Position numbers and translations under genes: made by a program
Shown: one piece after another, positions 49,097-58,370 of the stretch
Layout: every line of letters begins with the position of its first letter
How positions within the stretch are numbered: the stretch's first letter is position 1
The notes under the pieces: model-generated
Databases searched by the model: none
What the model was told of the DNA's origin: nothing
Seen by the model: only the letters and a program-made list of their open reading frames with translations
Assembly: GCF_031426495.1 (NCBI RefSeq)
Contig: NZ_JANPLK010000009.1
Span: 108,975-172,974, forward strand
Direction: 5' to 3'
Origin: Gemmatimonas sp.
GTDB lineage: Bacteria; Gemmatimonadota; Gemmatimonadetes; Gemmatimonadales; Gemmatimonadaceae
DNA: 64,000 nt

Positions 49097-50305
49097 ATGA
49101 GCGACCTATCTCGCCAGCCTGTCATCGTGGGTGCCGCGCGCACGCCGATCGGGCGGTATCTCGGGGGCCTCTCGCCCCTTTCTGCGCCGGAGCTTGGCGC
49201 CATCGCGATCCGTGCCGCGCTTCAGCGCAGCGGCGTCGCCTCCGACGCGGTGCAGGAAGTGATCATGGGCCACGTGCTGCAGGGTGGTACGGGCCAGGCT
49301 CCCGGACGTCAGGCCATGCTCAAGGCAGGCGTGCCCGCCACGGCATCCGCCCTCACGATCAACAAGGTGTGCGGCTCCGGCCTCAAGGCCGTGATGCTTG
49401 CCGCGCAGGCCATCAAGGCCGGTGATGCGCAGGTGATCGTGGCCGGCGGCCAGGAAAGCATGAGTAACGCGCCGCACTACGTGTTCGGGATGCGTGGCGG
49501 AGTAAAGCTGGGCGACCAGACGATGGTCGACGGTATGATCAAGGATGGTCTGTGGTGCCCTACCTGCAACGTCCACATGGGCGTGCATGCCGAGTACACG
49601 GCCACGAAGGCCGGCGTCACGCGGGCGCAGCAGGATGCGTTTGCCGCGGGTTCGCATGCGAAGGCCGTCGCCGCGCAACAGGCTGGCAAGTTCACCGCCG
49701 AAATCGTGCCGGTGGAGATCCCGGGGCGGAAGGGACCGACGATCATCTCGGTGGACGAAGGCCCGCGCGCCGATACGACCGAAGCATCGCTGGCCGGCTT
49801 GCGTCCCGCGTTCCCGAGCAAGGGCGACAACAGCAACCTCACCGTCACGGCCGGCAATGCCTCGTCGCTGAACGATGGGGCGGCCGCGGTGGTCGTCACG
49901 TCGGAAGCGTACGCGCGCGAACATGGCCTCACGATTCTGGCCCGCATCACGGCGTATGCCACGGGCGCCGGCGAGCCGCAGGATCTGTTCTTCGCGCCCA
50001 TCACGGCGGTGAAGAACCTGATGGCGAAGTCGGGCACTACCATCGCCGACTACGACCTCATCGAAGCCAACGAAGCGTTCGCGTCGCAGGCGCTGGCCGA
50101 CGGTCTCGGCCTGTCGTGGGATGATGCCCGCGTGAACGTGAACGGTGGCGCGATTGCCCTCGGCCATCCGATCGGAGCCAGCGGCGCACGCGTGCTCGTC
50201 ACGCTGTTGCATGCGCTGGCCGATCGTGGAAAGAAGACGGGTATCGCCACGCTCTGCCTGGGCGGTGGAGACGCGGTGGCGCTGTCCGTGGAGCGCGTCG
50301 ACTGA
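49097..50305 (+). CDS. Acetyl-CoA acetyltransferase (thiolase)
   Basis: 402 residues from ATG 49097. The acylated Cys is C92 in 'NKVCGSGLKAV'; the second Cys is in 'ATLCLGGGDAVAL' and the His in 'GGAIALGHPIGASGAR'. It joins or splits acetyl-CoA and acetoacetyl-CoA. It heads a run of acyl-CoA genes (3-hydroxyacyl-CoA dehydrogenase at 51203, acyl-CoA dehydrogenase at 52076), fitting butanoate or ketone-body and polyhydroxybutyrate-type metabolism. The tandem repeat just upstream may control it. Confidence 0.95.
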   Translation: MSDLSRQPVIVGAARTPIGRYLGGLSPLSAPELGAIAIRAALQRSGVASDAVQEVIMGHVLQGGTGQAPGRQAMLKAGVPATASALTINKVCGSGLKAVMLAAQAIKAGDAQVIVAGGQESMSNAPHYVFGMRGGVKLGDQTMVDGMIKDGLWCPTCNVHMGVHAEYTATKAGVTRAQQDAFAAGSHAKAVAAQQAGKFTAEIVPVEIPGRKGPTIISVDEGPRADTTEASLAGLRPAFPSKGDNSNLTVTAGNASSLNDGAAAVVVTSEAYAREHGLTILARITAYATGAGEPQDLFFAPITAVKNLMAKSGTTIADYDLIEANEAFASQALADGLGLSWDDARVNVNGGAIALGHPIGASGARVLVTLLHALADRGKKTGIATLCLGGGDAVALSVERVD

Positions 50306-50315
50306 TCGTCGTGTC

Positions 50316-51182
50316 GTGAACAAAGTTCTGCGGGTTCCCTGGCGGCTCCTGAGCTTCGGCGTCGCCTGGATTCTCGCCCAGGGGATCGCCGAGTCGGTAC
50401 TCGGACCGTTGTTCGGTCTGCTGTCTCGGAGCGTCGGCGAAACGGTGCCGATGTATCCGTTTACGATGCTGATCGGCGTCGCGGCGGCCTGCTCTGCAGC
50501 GTTGCGTTTTGTGGACGACGTGCCGTGGTCGGTGATGGCGCTTGGGCCGGGGACGTGGAACTGGAAGCACCTCCGGACCGGCGCGTTGTTGGGCACGGCG
50601 GCGATCGTTGGCACGGCGGGTGTGTTGTGGGCGGTTGGCGCGATGCGGATCGAAGCGACGGCCACGGCAAGCATCGATGGCGCCGCGTTCGTGCAGGACA
50701 GCTGGGGAGGGACGGCGCTGCGGCTCCTGTTGCTACTGGGGCCGGCGGCGCTGTGGGAAGAGCTGGTGTTTCGTGGCTACCTCTACGCCGTGGCCGAAGA
50801 GGCTGCGGGCCTGTGGGTGGCCCGGTTGAGTTCGAGTGTGGCGTTCGGGGCGGTGCACCTGATGAATCCCGGCGCGAACGTGCGCACCACGCTGGTGGTC
50901 ATGCTGGCCGGTCTGTGCCTCTGCCTCGTGCGGGAGCGCACCGCGAGTCTGCCGGCCGCGTGGACGGCGCATCTCGCCTGGAATTGGGTGATGGCGGCGG
51001 TGCTGCACGTGCCGGTGAGCGGACTGCCGTTCGCGACACCGGGCTACCGGGCAGCACTGAGCGGGTCGGATTGGATTACTGGCGGCGCATGGGGCCCGGA
51101 AGGCGGGCTGGTGGCGATGCTGGTGTTGGGTGGATCGCTGGCCGTCGGACTTCGACGCCGCAGTTCACTGACACAGACCTAA
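50316..51182 (+). CDS. CPBP-family intramembrane metalloprotease
   Basis: 288 residues from GTG 50316 with about seven membrane helices. The glutamate motif is 'ALWEELVFRGYLYA' (E-E-x-x-x-R), followed by 'SSVAFGAVHLMNPGAN' and 'WTAHLAWNWVMAAVL' with the zinc His residues. The family (Rce1/Abi) includes prenyl-protein and signal-peptide proteases and bacteriocin immunity proteins; no substrate can be named. It sits between thiolase and hydroxyacyl-CoA dehydrogenase with gaps of only 10 and 20 bases, so it is co-transcribed with them, an unexpected neighbour. Confidence 0.88.
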   Translation: MNKVLRVPWRLLSFGVAWILAQGIAESVLGPLFGLLSRSVGETVPMYPFTMLIGVAAACSAALRFVDDVPWSVMALGPGTWNWKHLRTGALLGTAAIVGTAGVLWAVGAMRIEATATASIDGAAFVQDSWGGTALRLLLLLGPAALWEELVFRGYLYAVAEEAAGLWVARLSSSVAFGAVHLMNPGANVRTTLVVMLAGLCLCLVRERTASLPAAWTAHLAWNWVMAAVLHVPVSGLPFATPGYRAALSGSDWITGGAWGPEGGLVAMLVLGGSLAVGLRRRSSLTQT

Positions 51183-51202
51183 CTTTTTGGAGTCGACACG
51201 AT

Positions 51203-52069
<867 letters not shown>

Positions 52070-52075
52070 CCCGCC

Positions 52076-53260
52076 ATGTCTCTTCTCGATCTCAACGAAA
52101 CGCAGCGGGAAATCCAGTCGCTCGCGCGCGCCTATGCCCAGCGCGAACTCGTCGCTCTGGCCGGTGAGCGCGATCAGGAGTCGCGCTTCGACCGCGTGAT
52201 GGTCACGCAGATGGCCGAGCTGGGATTCTTCGGCATGCTCACGCCGGAACGTTTCGACGGACTCGATCTTGATGCGCAGAGCTATCTGCTCGCGCTCGAA
52301 GAAATCGCGGTCGGTGATGCCTCGGCGGCCGTGTTGCTCAGCGTGCACAACTCGCTGCCCACGCAGATGATTCTCGAATTCGGCACCGACGCGCAGCAGC
52401 AGCGCTTCCTGCCGCCAATGGCGCGCGGTGAACTCCTCGGTGCCTTCGCGCTGTCGGAGCCGGAGGCCGGTTCCGATGCCGCCGCGTTGCGCTGTCAGGC
52501 CGTGCGTGATGGTGACGACTGGCTCTTGAGTGGCACCAAGGCATGGGTGTCGCACGGCAGTGAAGCGGGCGTGATCCTCTGCATGGCGCGCACCGACTCG
52601 CCCGACGACCGCAGAGGCAGCAAGGGCATCTCAACATTCATTCTCACGCCCGATCTGCCCGGCTTTCATCTGGCCAAGAAGGAGAACAAGATGGGGCTGC
52701 GCGCGTCGCCGACGCTGCAGATCAATCTCGACAATTGCCGCGTGCCGGGTGACCGGCTGCTGGGCGAAGTTGGGAAGGGCTTCGTGTACGCGCTCGGCTC
52801 GCTCGATCACGGGCGACTCGGCATCGCGGCGCAGGCCATCGGCATTGCGCGCGCGGCGCTCGAAGCCGCCGTGCGCTATGCCGGCGAGCGCAAGCAGTTC
52901 AACAAGCCCATCGCCGAGTTTCAGGCGATTCAGTTCAAGCTCGCCGACATGGCGACGCGTATCACCGCCGCCCGCACGCTCTTGCATGCGGCCGCGGCGG
53001 CCAAGCAGCGCGGGGAGAAAATCACGCGCTTCAGCAGCATGGCCAAGCTCTTTGCAACCGAGACGGCCATGTGGGTCACGACGCAGGCCGTGCAGGTGTT
53101 TGGCGGCTACGGTTACGTGACCGACTATCCCGTCGAACGCTTTTTTCGCGACGCGAAAGTGACTGAAATCTACGAAGGCACGTCGGAGATTCAGCGCATC
53201 GTGATCGCCCGCGAAACCTTGGCCGCAGCGGCCGCGAACGACGGATCTCTTCCAGACTGA
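52076..53260 (+). CDS. Acyl-CoA dehydrogenase
   Basis: 394 residues, normal for the family. FAD-binding 'GAFALSEPEAGSDAAAL' and 'LLSGTKAWVSHGSEAGVI', substrate-tail motif 'ITRFSSMAKLFATETAM' and the catalytic Glu region 'TEIYEGTSEIQRIVIAR' are present. It removes two hydrogens from short or branched acyl-CoA and passes electrons to electron-transfer flavoprotein, which is not in the window. It starts six bases after the previous stop. Butyryl- or isovaleryl-type specificity is likely from context but cannot be decided. Confidence 0.94.
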   Translation: MSLLDLNETQREIQSLARAYAQRELVALAGERDQESRFDRVMVTQMAELGFFGMLTPERFDGLDLDAQSYLLALEEIAVGDASAAVLLSVHNSLPTQMILEFGTDAQQQRFLPPMARGELLGAFALSEPEAGSDAAALRCQAVRDGDDWLLSGTKAWVSHGSEAGVILCMARTDSPDDRRGSKGISTFILTPDLPGFHLAKKENKMGLRASPTLQINLDNCRVPGDRLLGEVGKGFVYALGSLDHGRLGIAAQAIGIARAALEAAVRYAGERKQFNKPIAEFQAIQFKLADMATRITAARTLLHAAAAAKQRGEKITRFSSMAKLFATETAMWVTTQAVQVFGGYGYVTDYPVERFFRDAKVTEIYEGTSEIQRIVIARETLAAAAANDGSLPD

Positions 53261-53277
53261 TTTTCCGGTTCTCACCT

Positions 53278-54354
53278 ATGCATTATTTCGAAACCATCGC
53301 CGAGATGGGTCATGAGCAGGTGGTGTTCTGCCATGACAAGGCGTCCGGCTATCGTGGTATCATCGCGATTCATGACACCACGCTCGGCCCCGCGCTCGGC
53401 GGCTGCCGCTTCTGGAACTACGCGTCCGAAGAAGCGGCCATCGTCGACGCGCTGCGGCTCTCGCGCGGCATGACGTACAAGAATGCGGTCGCCGGACTCA
53501 ACCTCGGCGGCGGCAAGTCGGTCATTATCGGCGATAACAAGACGACCAATCGCGAAATGCTGTTCCGCGCGCATGGTCGCTTCGTGGATTCGCTGGGCGG
53601 GCGCTATGTCACGGCGGAAGACGTCGGCACGACGGTCGAGGATATGGACTTCGTGCACATGGAAACGAAGCACGTGACCGGCATCGGCTCCAAGTCAGGC
53701 GACCCGTCGAGCGTGACGGCGCATGGGGTGTTCCGCGCCATTCAGGCGTCGGCGTGCCAGAAGTGGGGCAGCGACAGCCTTGACGGCCGTACGATCGCGA
53801 TTCAGGGCCTTGGCCACGTGGGCTACTATCTCGCCAAGGAGCTGCATGCCGCGGGCGCCAAGATGATCGTGACCGACATCGATGCCGGCCGCATCAAGCG
53901 CGTCGTCGACGAGATGGGGGCAAAGGCGGTGGCGCTCGACGAGATCTACCGCGCGAAGGCAGACATCTTCACGCCCTGCGCACTCGGCGGCGTGATCAAC
54001 GACGACACGATCCCGCAGCTCAACGTCGAGATCGTGGCCGGTGCGGCGAACAACCAGCTGCTCGAAGATCGACATGGTGACGCGCTGGAGGCGCGCGGCA
54101 TTTTATACGCACCCGACTACGTCGCGAACGCCGGCGGGGTGATCAACGTGTACAGCGAGCTCACCGGCTGGAGCCGCGAGCGGTCGCTGCGCAAGGCGGA
54201 CGAGATCTACCAGACCGTGCTGAGCGTCTTCCGCCTCGCCAAGGATACGGGCATTCCGACGTACAAGGCCGCCGATCGCGTGGCGGAGCAGCGGATCCAC
54301 GCCGTTCGCGGTATGATCAAGACGTGGCCGCAGTATCCCAACAAGGAATCCTGA
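53278..54354 (+). CDS. Leucine-type amino-acid dehydrogenase (Glu/Leu/Phe/Val dehydrogenase)
   Basis: 358 residues. 'GPALGGCRFWNYASEEAAI', then the catalytic Lys in 'SRGMTYKNAVAGLNLGGGKS' and Asp in 'AEDVGTT', then the NAD site 'IQGLGHVGYYLAKEL', match leucine dehydrogenase best among this family. It converts branched-chain amino acids and NAD to 2-oxo acids and ammonia. Together with the acyl-CoA dehydrogenase directly upstream and the methylmalonyl-CoA epimerase at 4832 it fits branched-chain amino-acid breakdown. Phenylalanine or valine preference cannot be excluded. Confidence 0.92.
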   Translation: MHYFETIAEMGHEQVVFCHDKASGYRGIIAIHDTTLGPALGGCRFWNYASEEAAIVDALRLSRGMTYKNAVAGLNLGGGKSVIIGDNKTTNREMLFRAHGRFVDSLGGRYVTAEDVGTTVEDMDFVHMETKHVTGIGSKSGDPSSVTAHGVFRAIQASACQKWGSDSLDGRTIAIQGLGHVGYYLAKELHAAGAKMIVTDIDAGRIKRVVDEMGAKAVALDEIYRAKADIFTPCALGGVINDDTIPQLNVEIVAGAANNQLLEDRHGDALEARGILYAPDYVANAGGVINVYSELTGWSRERSLRKADEIYQTVLSVFRLAKDTGIPTYKAADRVAEQRIHAVRGMIKTWPQYPNKES

Positions 54355-54376
54355 GCAGTCAACGGAGCAACTGACC

Positions 54377-54865
54377 ATGGTGGATGTGGCAAAGCCGGGG
54401 GAGCGTATCCCCATCGCGTCCGACCACGCGGGCTTCGAGTTGAAGGAGCGCTTGCGTTTGGCCCTCGCCGAGATGGGATACGAAGTGGCAGACATCGGGA
54501 CGCACAGCACCGCGAGCACCGACTATCCCGACTATGCCCATCCGCTGGCGCAGGAAGTCTCCGACGGGCAGGCGGCCCGCGGGGTGCTGCTGTGCGGTAC
54601 CGGACTCGGGATGTCGTATGTGGCGAACCGCTATCCGGGCGTGCGCGCCGCGGTGGCGTGGAACCCCGACGTGGCCGCACTCGCTCGTAAACACAACGAC
54701 GCGAACGTGCTGGTGCTGCCGGCGCGATTCGTGTCCGACGAAGATGCCCTCGCCATTCTGCAGGCCTGGCTGACGACGCCGTTCGAAGGCGGTCGTCATC
54801 AGGGCCGCGTGGCGAAGATCGAACGCGAAGACAGTGAGGCTGACGCCTCGGGGAGCACGACATGA
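54377..54865 (+). CDS. rpiB: Ribose 5-phosphate isomerase B
   Basis: 162 residues. 'IPIASDHAGFELKERL' carries the ring-opening His17, 'DYPDYAHPLAQ' the phosphate-binding part, and 'LLCGTGLGMSYVANR' the catalytic base Cys73. It interconverts ribose 5-phosphate and ribulose 5-phosphate in the pentose phosphate pathway. A short charged tail of about 15 residues extends past the usual end. ATG 54377 follows GGAG at a 10-base distance. Its stop overlaps the glyA start by four bases. Confidence 0.95.
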   Translation: MVDVAKPGERIPIASDHAGFELKERLRLALAEMGYEVADIGTHSTASTDYPDYAHPLAQEVSDGQAARGVLLCGTGLGMSYVANRYPGVRAAVAWNPDVAALARKHNDANVLVLPARFVSDEDALAILQAWLTTPFEGGRHQGRVAKIEREDSEADASGSTT

Positions 54866-56160
54866 GTGGTGGAGCCAGCGCGAACTGGTCGCAGTGGGAT
54901 CGCTTGCCGCCGGGGGATGCCCTGTCGCAGGCGGATCCGGACATCGCGCATCTGATCGACGAGGAAACGCAGCGGCAGAGCGACGGTCTCGAGCTGATCG
55001 CCAGCGAGAACTTCGTGTCGCCGGCCGTGATGGAAGCCGTTGGCTCGACGCTCACGAACAAGTACGCCGAAGGACTCCCGGGCAAGCGCTACTACGGCGG
55101 TTGTGAAGTGGTGGACAAGATCGAGCAGTTGGCGATCGACCGTGTCAAGCAGCTGTTCGGTGCCGATCACGCCAACGTGCAGCCGCACAGCGGTGCGTCG
55201 GCCAATGCCGCGGTGTTCCTCGCGTTCCTCAAGCCGGGCGACACGTTCCTCGGCATGGACCTCTCGCAGGGCGGGCACCTCACGCACGGCTCGCCGGTGA
55301 ACTTCTCCGGCTTGCTGTACAAGGCGGTGTCGTACGGTGTCACCGAAGACGGCATTATCGACTATGAGCAGATGCGAGCGCAGGCGCGCGAGCACAAGCC
55401 GAAGATGATCATCGCCGGCTACAGCGCGTACTCGCGTACGATCGACTGGCAAGCGTTCGCTGATGTCGCGAAAGAAGTCGGCGCCATCTTCATGGTGGAT
55501 ATGGCGCACTTCGCCGGACTCGCCGCGACGGGCGTGTATCCGTCGCCGGTGCCGTTCGCCGATGTGGTCACCAGCACGACGCACAAGACGCTGCGTGGTC
55601 CGCGCGGCGGCATCATTCTGTGCAAGGCCGAGCACGCGAAGGCGATCGACAAGGCGATGTTCCCCGGCATGCAGGGGGGGCCGCTCGAGCATGTGATCGC
55701 CGGCAAGGCCGTTGCGTTCCACGAGGCGCTGCAGCCGTCGTTCACGGCGTACTGCCGTCAAGTTGTGGAAAACGCGCACGTGCTGGCCAAGGCGCTTATG
55801 GAGCACGGATATCACATTGTGTCCGGAGGCACCGACAATCACCTTATGCTGGTGGATCTGCGCAGCAAGGGCCTGACCGGCAAGGTGGCCGAGAAAGTGC
55901 TCGATCAAGCCGGGATCACGGTCAACAAGAACACCGTGCCGAAGGAGACGCAGTCGCCGTTTGTCACGAGCGGTATCCGCATCGGCACATCGGCGGTAAC
56001 CACGCGTGGCATGGGTGCCGACGCGATGCGCCAGATCGCCGCGCTCATTGACCGCGTGCTCTCGGCGCCGGAAGATCTCGACACGATCTCGGCAGTGAAG
56101 GCCGACGTGAAGGTGCTGGCCGACGCGTATCCGCTGTACCGGTCGGTGGCGCGGGTATAA
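54862..56160 (+). CDS. glyA: Serine hydroxymethyltransferase
   Basis: 432 residues. The N-terminal family motif is 'RQSDGLELIASENFVSPAVM', 'NKYAEGLPGKRYYGGCEVVD' follows, and the PLP lysine is in 'VTSTTHKTLRGPRGG'. It converts serine and THF to glycine and 5,10-methylene-THF, feeding the one-carbon pool used by PurN, PurH and fMet formation. All key residues are present. It is co-translated with rpiB through an ATGA overlap and is followed by a hairpin at 56217. Confidence 0.97.
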   Translation: MSGGASANWSQWDRLPPGDALSQADPDIAHLIDEETQRQSDGLELIASENFVSPAVMEAVGSTLTNKYAEGLPGKRYYGGCEVVDKIEQLAIDRVKQLFGADHANVQPHSGASANAAVFLAFLKPGDTFLGMDLSQGGHLTHGSPVNFSGLLYKAVSYGVTEDGIIDYEQMRAQAREHKPKMIIAGYSAYSRTIDWQAFADVAKEVGAIFMVDMAHFAGLAATGVYPSPVPFADVVTSTTHKTLRGPRGGIILCKAEHAKAIDKAMFPGMQGGPLEHVIAGKAVAFHEALQPSFTAYCRQVVENAHVLAKALMEHGYHIVSGGTDNHLMLVDLRSKGLTGKVAEKVLDQAGITVNKNTVPKETQSPFVTSGIRIGTSAVTTRGMGADAMRQIAALIDRVLSAPEDLDTISAVKADVKVLADAYPLYRSVARV

Positions 56161-56216
56161 CGCGGGTTTACGGACCAAGCGCGGCGCCGTTCGCAAGGAG
56201 TTGTCAGGTGGTGCCC

Positions 56217-56246
56217 GGGCCTCCAGTATTCGTGCACTGGAGGCCC
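56217..56246. terminator. Perfect hairpin after glyA, terminator-like without a U-run
   Basis: Eleven-base arms at 56217-56227 and 56236-56246 are perfectly complementary around an 8-base loop, with one more C-G pair outside. No T-run follows, so it may be a weak terminator or an mRNA 3' end stabiliser. It lies in the 186-base gap between glyA and the gene at 56347. Confidence 0.55.
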
Positions 56247-56346
56247 GCTGCATTTCGGCGGATCGGCGTCGCGCATCCGTTGCACCGCGCGACGGGCGTG
56301 CGTCCAGTGCGGAGAGACGACACAGACACGTTCAGGAGCAGCAGCA

Positions 56347-56730
56347 GTGACCGAGTTGGCGTTCCGTGAAGGCATCATGGATCAGATCCGTCTGCGCGAG
56401 CAGCGGTTCGACGAACGCGCGTATCTGTTCGTGCTCGCGTCACTCGAGCATTGCCAGGCGCGACTCACGGAACGTCGACACATCACGGGTCCCGAGCTCG
56501 CGCACTCGTGTCGTGAATTGGCGCTGCAGCGCTTCGGCGTCATGGCAGGACTCGTGCTCGAGCACTGGGGCCTCAAGGCCACGAGTGACATCGGGGACAT
56601 CGTATTCACGCTCGTCGACATGGGCTTGCTCATCAGCCAGCCGCAGGACTCGCGCGATGATTTTTTCGGAGTGTTCAACTTCGAGGATGCGTTTGGCCGC
56701 GAGTATCCCTGGAGCACCGCGCACGTCTGA
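56347..56730 (+). CDS. TIGR04138/Minf_1886-type conserved protein
   Basis: 127 residues from GTG 56347 with AGGAG upstream. 'RAYLFVLASLEHCQARLTER', 'CRELALQRFGVMAGLVLEHW' and 'DIGDIVFTLVDMGLLISQ' followed by 'DDFFGVFNFEDAF' fit a small helical family known mainly from Planctomycetota and Verrucomicrobiota (TIGR04138, Minf_1886). Its function is unknown; it has no enzyme motif, signal or helix for membranes. It stands at the start of a tightly packed run leading to nnrD, which could mean a housekeeping role. Confidence 0.8.
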   Translation: MTELAFREGIMDQIRLREQRFDERAYLFVLASLEHCQARLTERRHITGPELAHSCRELALQRFGVMAGLVLEHWGLKATSDIGDIVFTLVDMGLLISQPQDSRDDFFGVFNFEDAFGREYPWSTAHV

Positions 56731-56760
56731 TCGGCGGCGCGTCTACCGCATGACCTGCCG

Positions 56761-58368
56761 GTGAACGCCCTGCGCGTCACCACCGCCGCCGAAGCCGCGG
56801 CGCGCGAGCACGCGGCGATTGCCGCCGGTACCGCGTCGTTCGACCTCATGCTGCAGGCGGGCACCACAGCCGCCGCCGCTATCGTCCGCGACTGGGGCAC
56901 GCACCTCTCGCGCGGCGTCGCGCTGTTCGCCGGTAGCGGCAACAATGGCGGTGATGCCTATATCGTCGCCGCGCAGCTCGCACGCGCCGGTGTGGCGGTG
57001 CGCCTGCACGCCGCAGCTCCACCGCGCACGCCCGAGGCGATACGGGCGATGCACCTCGCCGCACCGGCGCTCGTGCACGGCGCACCCTCCGGCCATGAAC
57101 GACTGGTGGTCGATGGCTTACTTGGCACGGGGCATCATGGCGCGCTGCGCGAGCCCGTTTGGGCGGCCTGCACGCGCATCACCCTCGCGCGCGATGGAGG
57201 CGCCGCGGTCATCGCGCTCGATGTGCCCAGCGGACTCGATGCCACCACGGGTGACATCGCCGAGGGGAGTCCGGCGGCGCACACGACGCTCTGCTTCGGC
57301 ACGATCAAGCGTGGGCTTCTGTTGTCACGCGGTCATGCCGGTCGCATCGTGCTGCTCGACATTGGCCTCGGGGCGGAGTTCGGTCGCGACCCCGATCGGG
57401 CCGATGGGGCGTGGCATTTGTCGAACGGGCAGGACTTGGCGCGATGGCTTCCGCCGATCGCGTGGAATGCGCACAAAGGCCGTCGGGGACGCATCGCGAT
57501 CGTGGGCGGGCACGAAGGCATGGCCGGTGCGGTCATCCTGGCGGCACGCGCCGCGCTGTCCGCGGGCGCTGGTTTGGCGCACGCCATCGTTGATGGCCCG
57601 AGTGTGTCCGCCGTACAGCTCACGGTGCCGCAGGCGCTGGCCGAACGGTGGCCCGTACGCGAGTCGGCTGCCAAATCAGGCGCGCGCGACGACCACACGA
57701 CGCTGCATCGTTGCGACGCGCTCGCGATTGGACCCGGACTCGGTCGTGGTACGCGTTCGTCGCAGCTGCTCGAGCGCGTCGTGAACGAACATCGCGATCG
57801 CCCGCTGGTGCTTGATGCCGATGCGCTCTGGCTCATCGCCGAAGTCGCGAATACACTCGGCACCGAGGCCGCCGCCCTGATGCGTCACTGGACGCGCCAT
57901 TCGCGTGCGGTGGTGTGTACGCCGCATGAAGGCGAATTCGCGCGCCTCCTCGGCACGCCCGTGCCGGCGTCGTGGGATGCGCGCGTGGATGCCCTGCGGC
58001 AGTTCGCCATGCGCGGCGGCGTGACGATGCTGCTGAAAGGCACTCCCACGATCGTCGCCACGCCCGACGGTGGGCCGATCACCGTGGTGCCGCATGGCAC
58101 ACCACTGCTGGCCACGGGGGGCAGCGGCGATATGCTGAGCGGATTGATCGTCGCGCTGTTGGGACAGGGACTGGCGCCGCTCGAGGCTACCGTGTGCGGT
58201 GCCACCGTGCACGGGCGCGCGGCGGAACTCGCGACCAAGCAGCACGGCGGCGTTCGCGGTGGCACACTCGAGACCGTCTTTGATGCGCTGCCGTTGGCGT
58301 GGCGCCTGCTCGAGCAGCCCGTCACCTTTCCTCCTGGTGTGCTCGCCGACCTTCCTTCGCCCGCCTGA
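56761..58368 (+). CDS. nnrD: Bifunctional NAD(P)H-hydrate epimerase / ADP-dependent dehydratase
   Basis: 535 residues, two domains that repair damaged NAD(P)H. The N-terminal YjeF_N epimerase (about 1-215) has 'LFAGSGNNGGDAYIVAAQL' and 'VDGLLGTGHHGALRE'. The C-terminal ribokinase-like dehydratase (about 235-525) has 'RIAIVGGHEGMAGAVILAA', 'CTPHEGEFARLLG' and the catalytic 'LLATGGSGDMLSGLIVALL'. Fusion of both is the normal bacterial form. It starts at GTG 56761, about 30 bases after the previous gene. Confidence 0.95.
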   Translation: MNALRVTTAAEAAAREHAAIAAGTASFDLMLQAGTTAAAAIVRDWGTHLSRGVALFAGSGNNGGDAYIVAAQLARAGVAVRLHAAAPPRTPEAIRAMHLAAPALVHGAPSGHERLVVDGLLGTGHHGALREPVWAACTRITLARDGGAAVIALDVPSGLDATTGDIAEGSPAAHTTLCFGTIKRGLLLSRGHAGRIVLLDIGLGAEFGRDPDRADGAWHLSNGQDLARWLPPIAWNAHKGRRGRIAIVGGHEGMAGAVILAARAALSAGAGLAHAIVDGPSVSAVQLTVPQALAERWPVRESAAKSGARDDHTTLHRCDALAIGPGLGRGTRSSQLLERVVNEHRDRPLVLDADALWLIAEVANTLGTEAAALMRHWTRHSRAVVCTPHEGEFARLLGTPVPASWDARVDALRQFAMRGGVTMLLKGTPTIVATPDGGPITVVPHGTPLLATGGSGDMLSGLIVALLGQGLAPLEATVCGATVHGRAAELATKQHGGVRGGTLETVFDALPLAWRLLEQPVTFPPGVLADLPSPA

Positions 58369-58370
58369 CT

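Noticed and set aside
49106..50674. A 522-residue open frame on the minus strand opposite thiolase
   Set aside because: It is the antisense of a well-conserved thiolase in a GC-rich genome; its composition is Arg/His-rich with no family or start signal.
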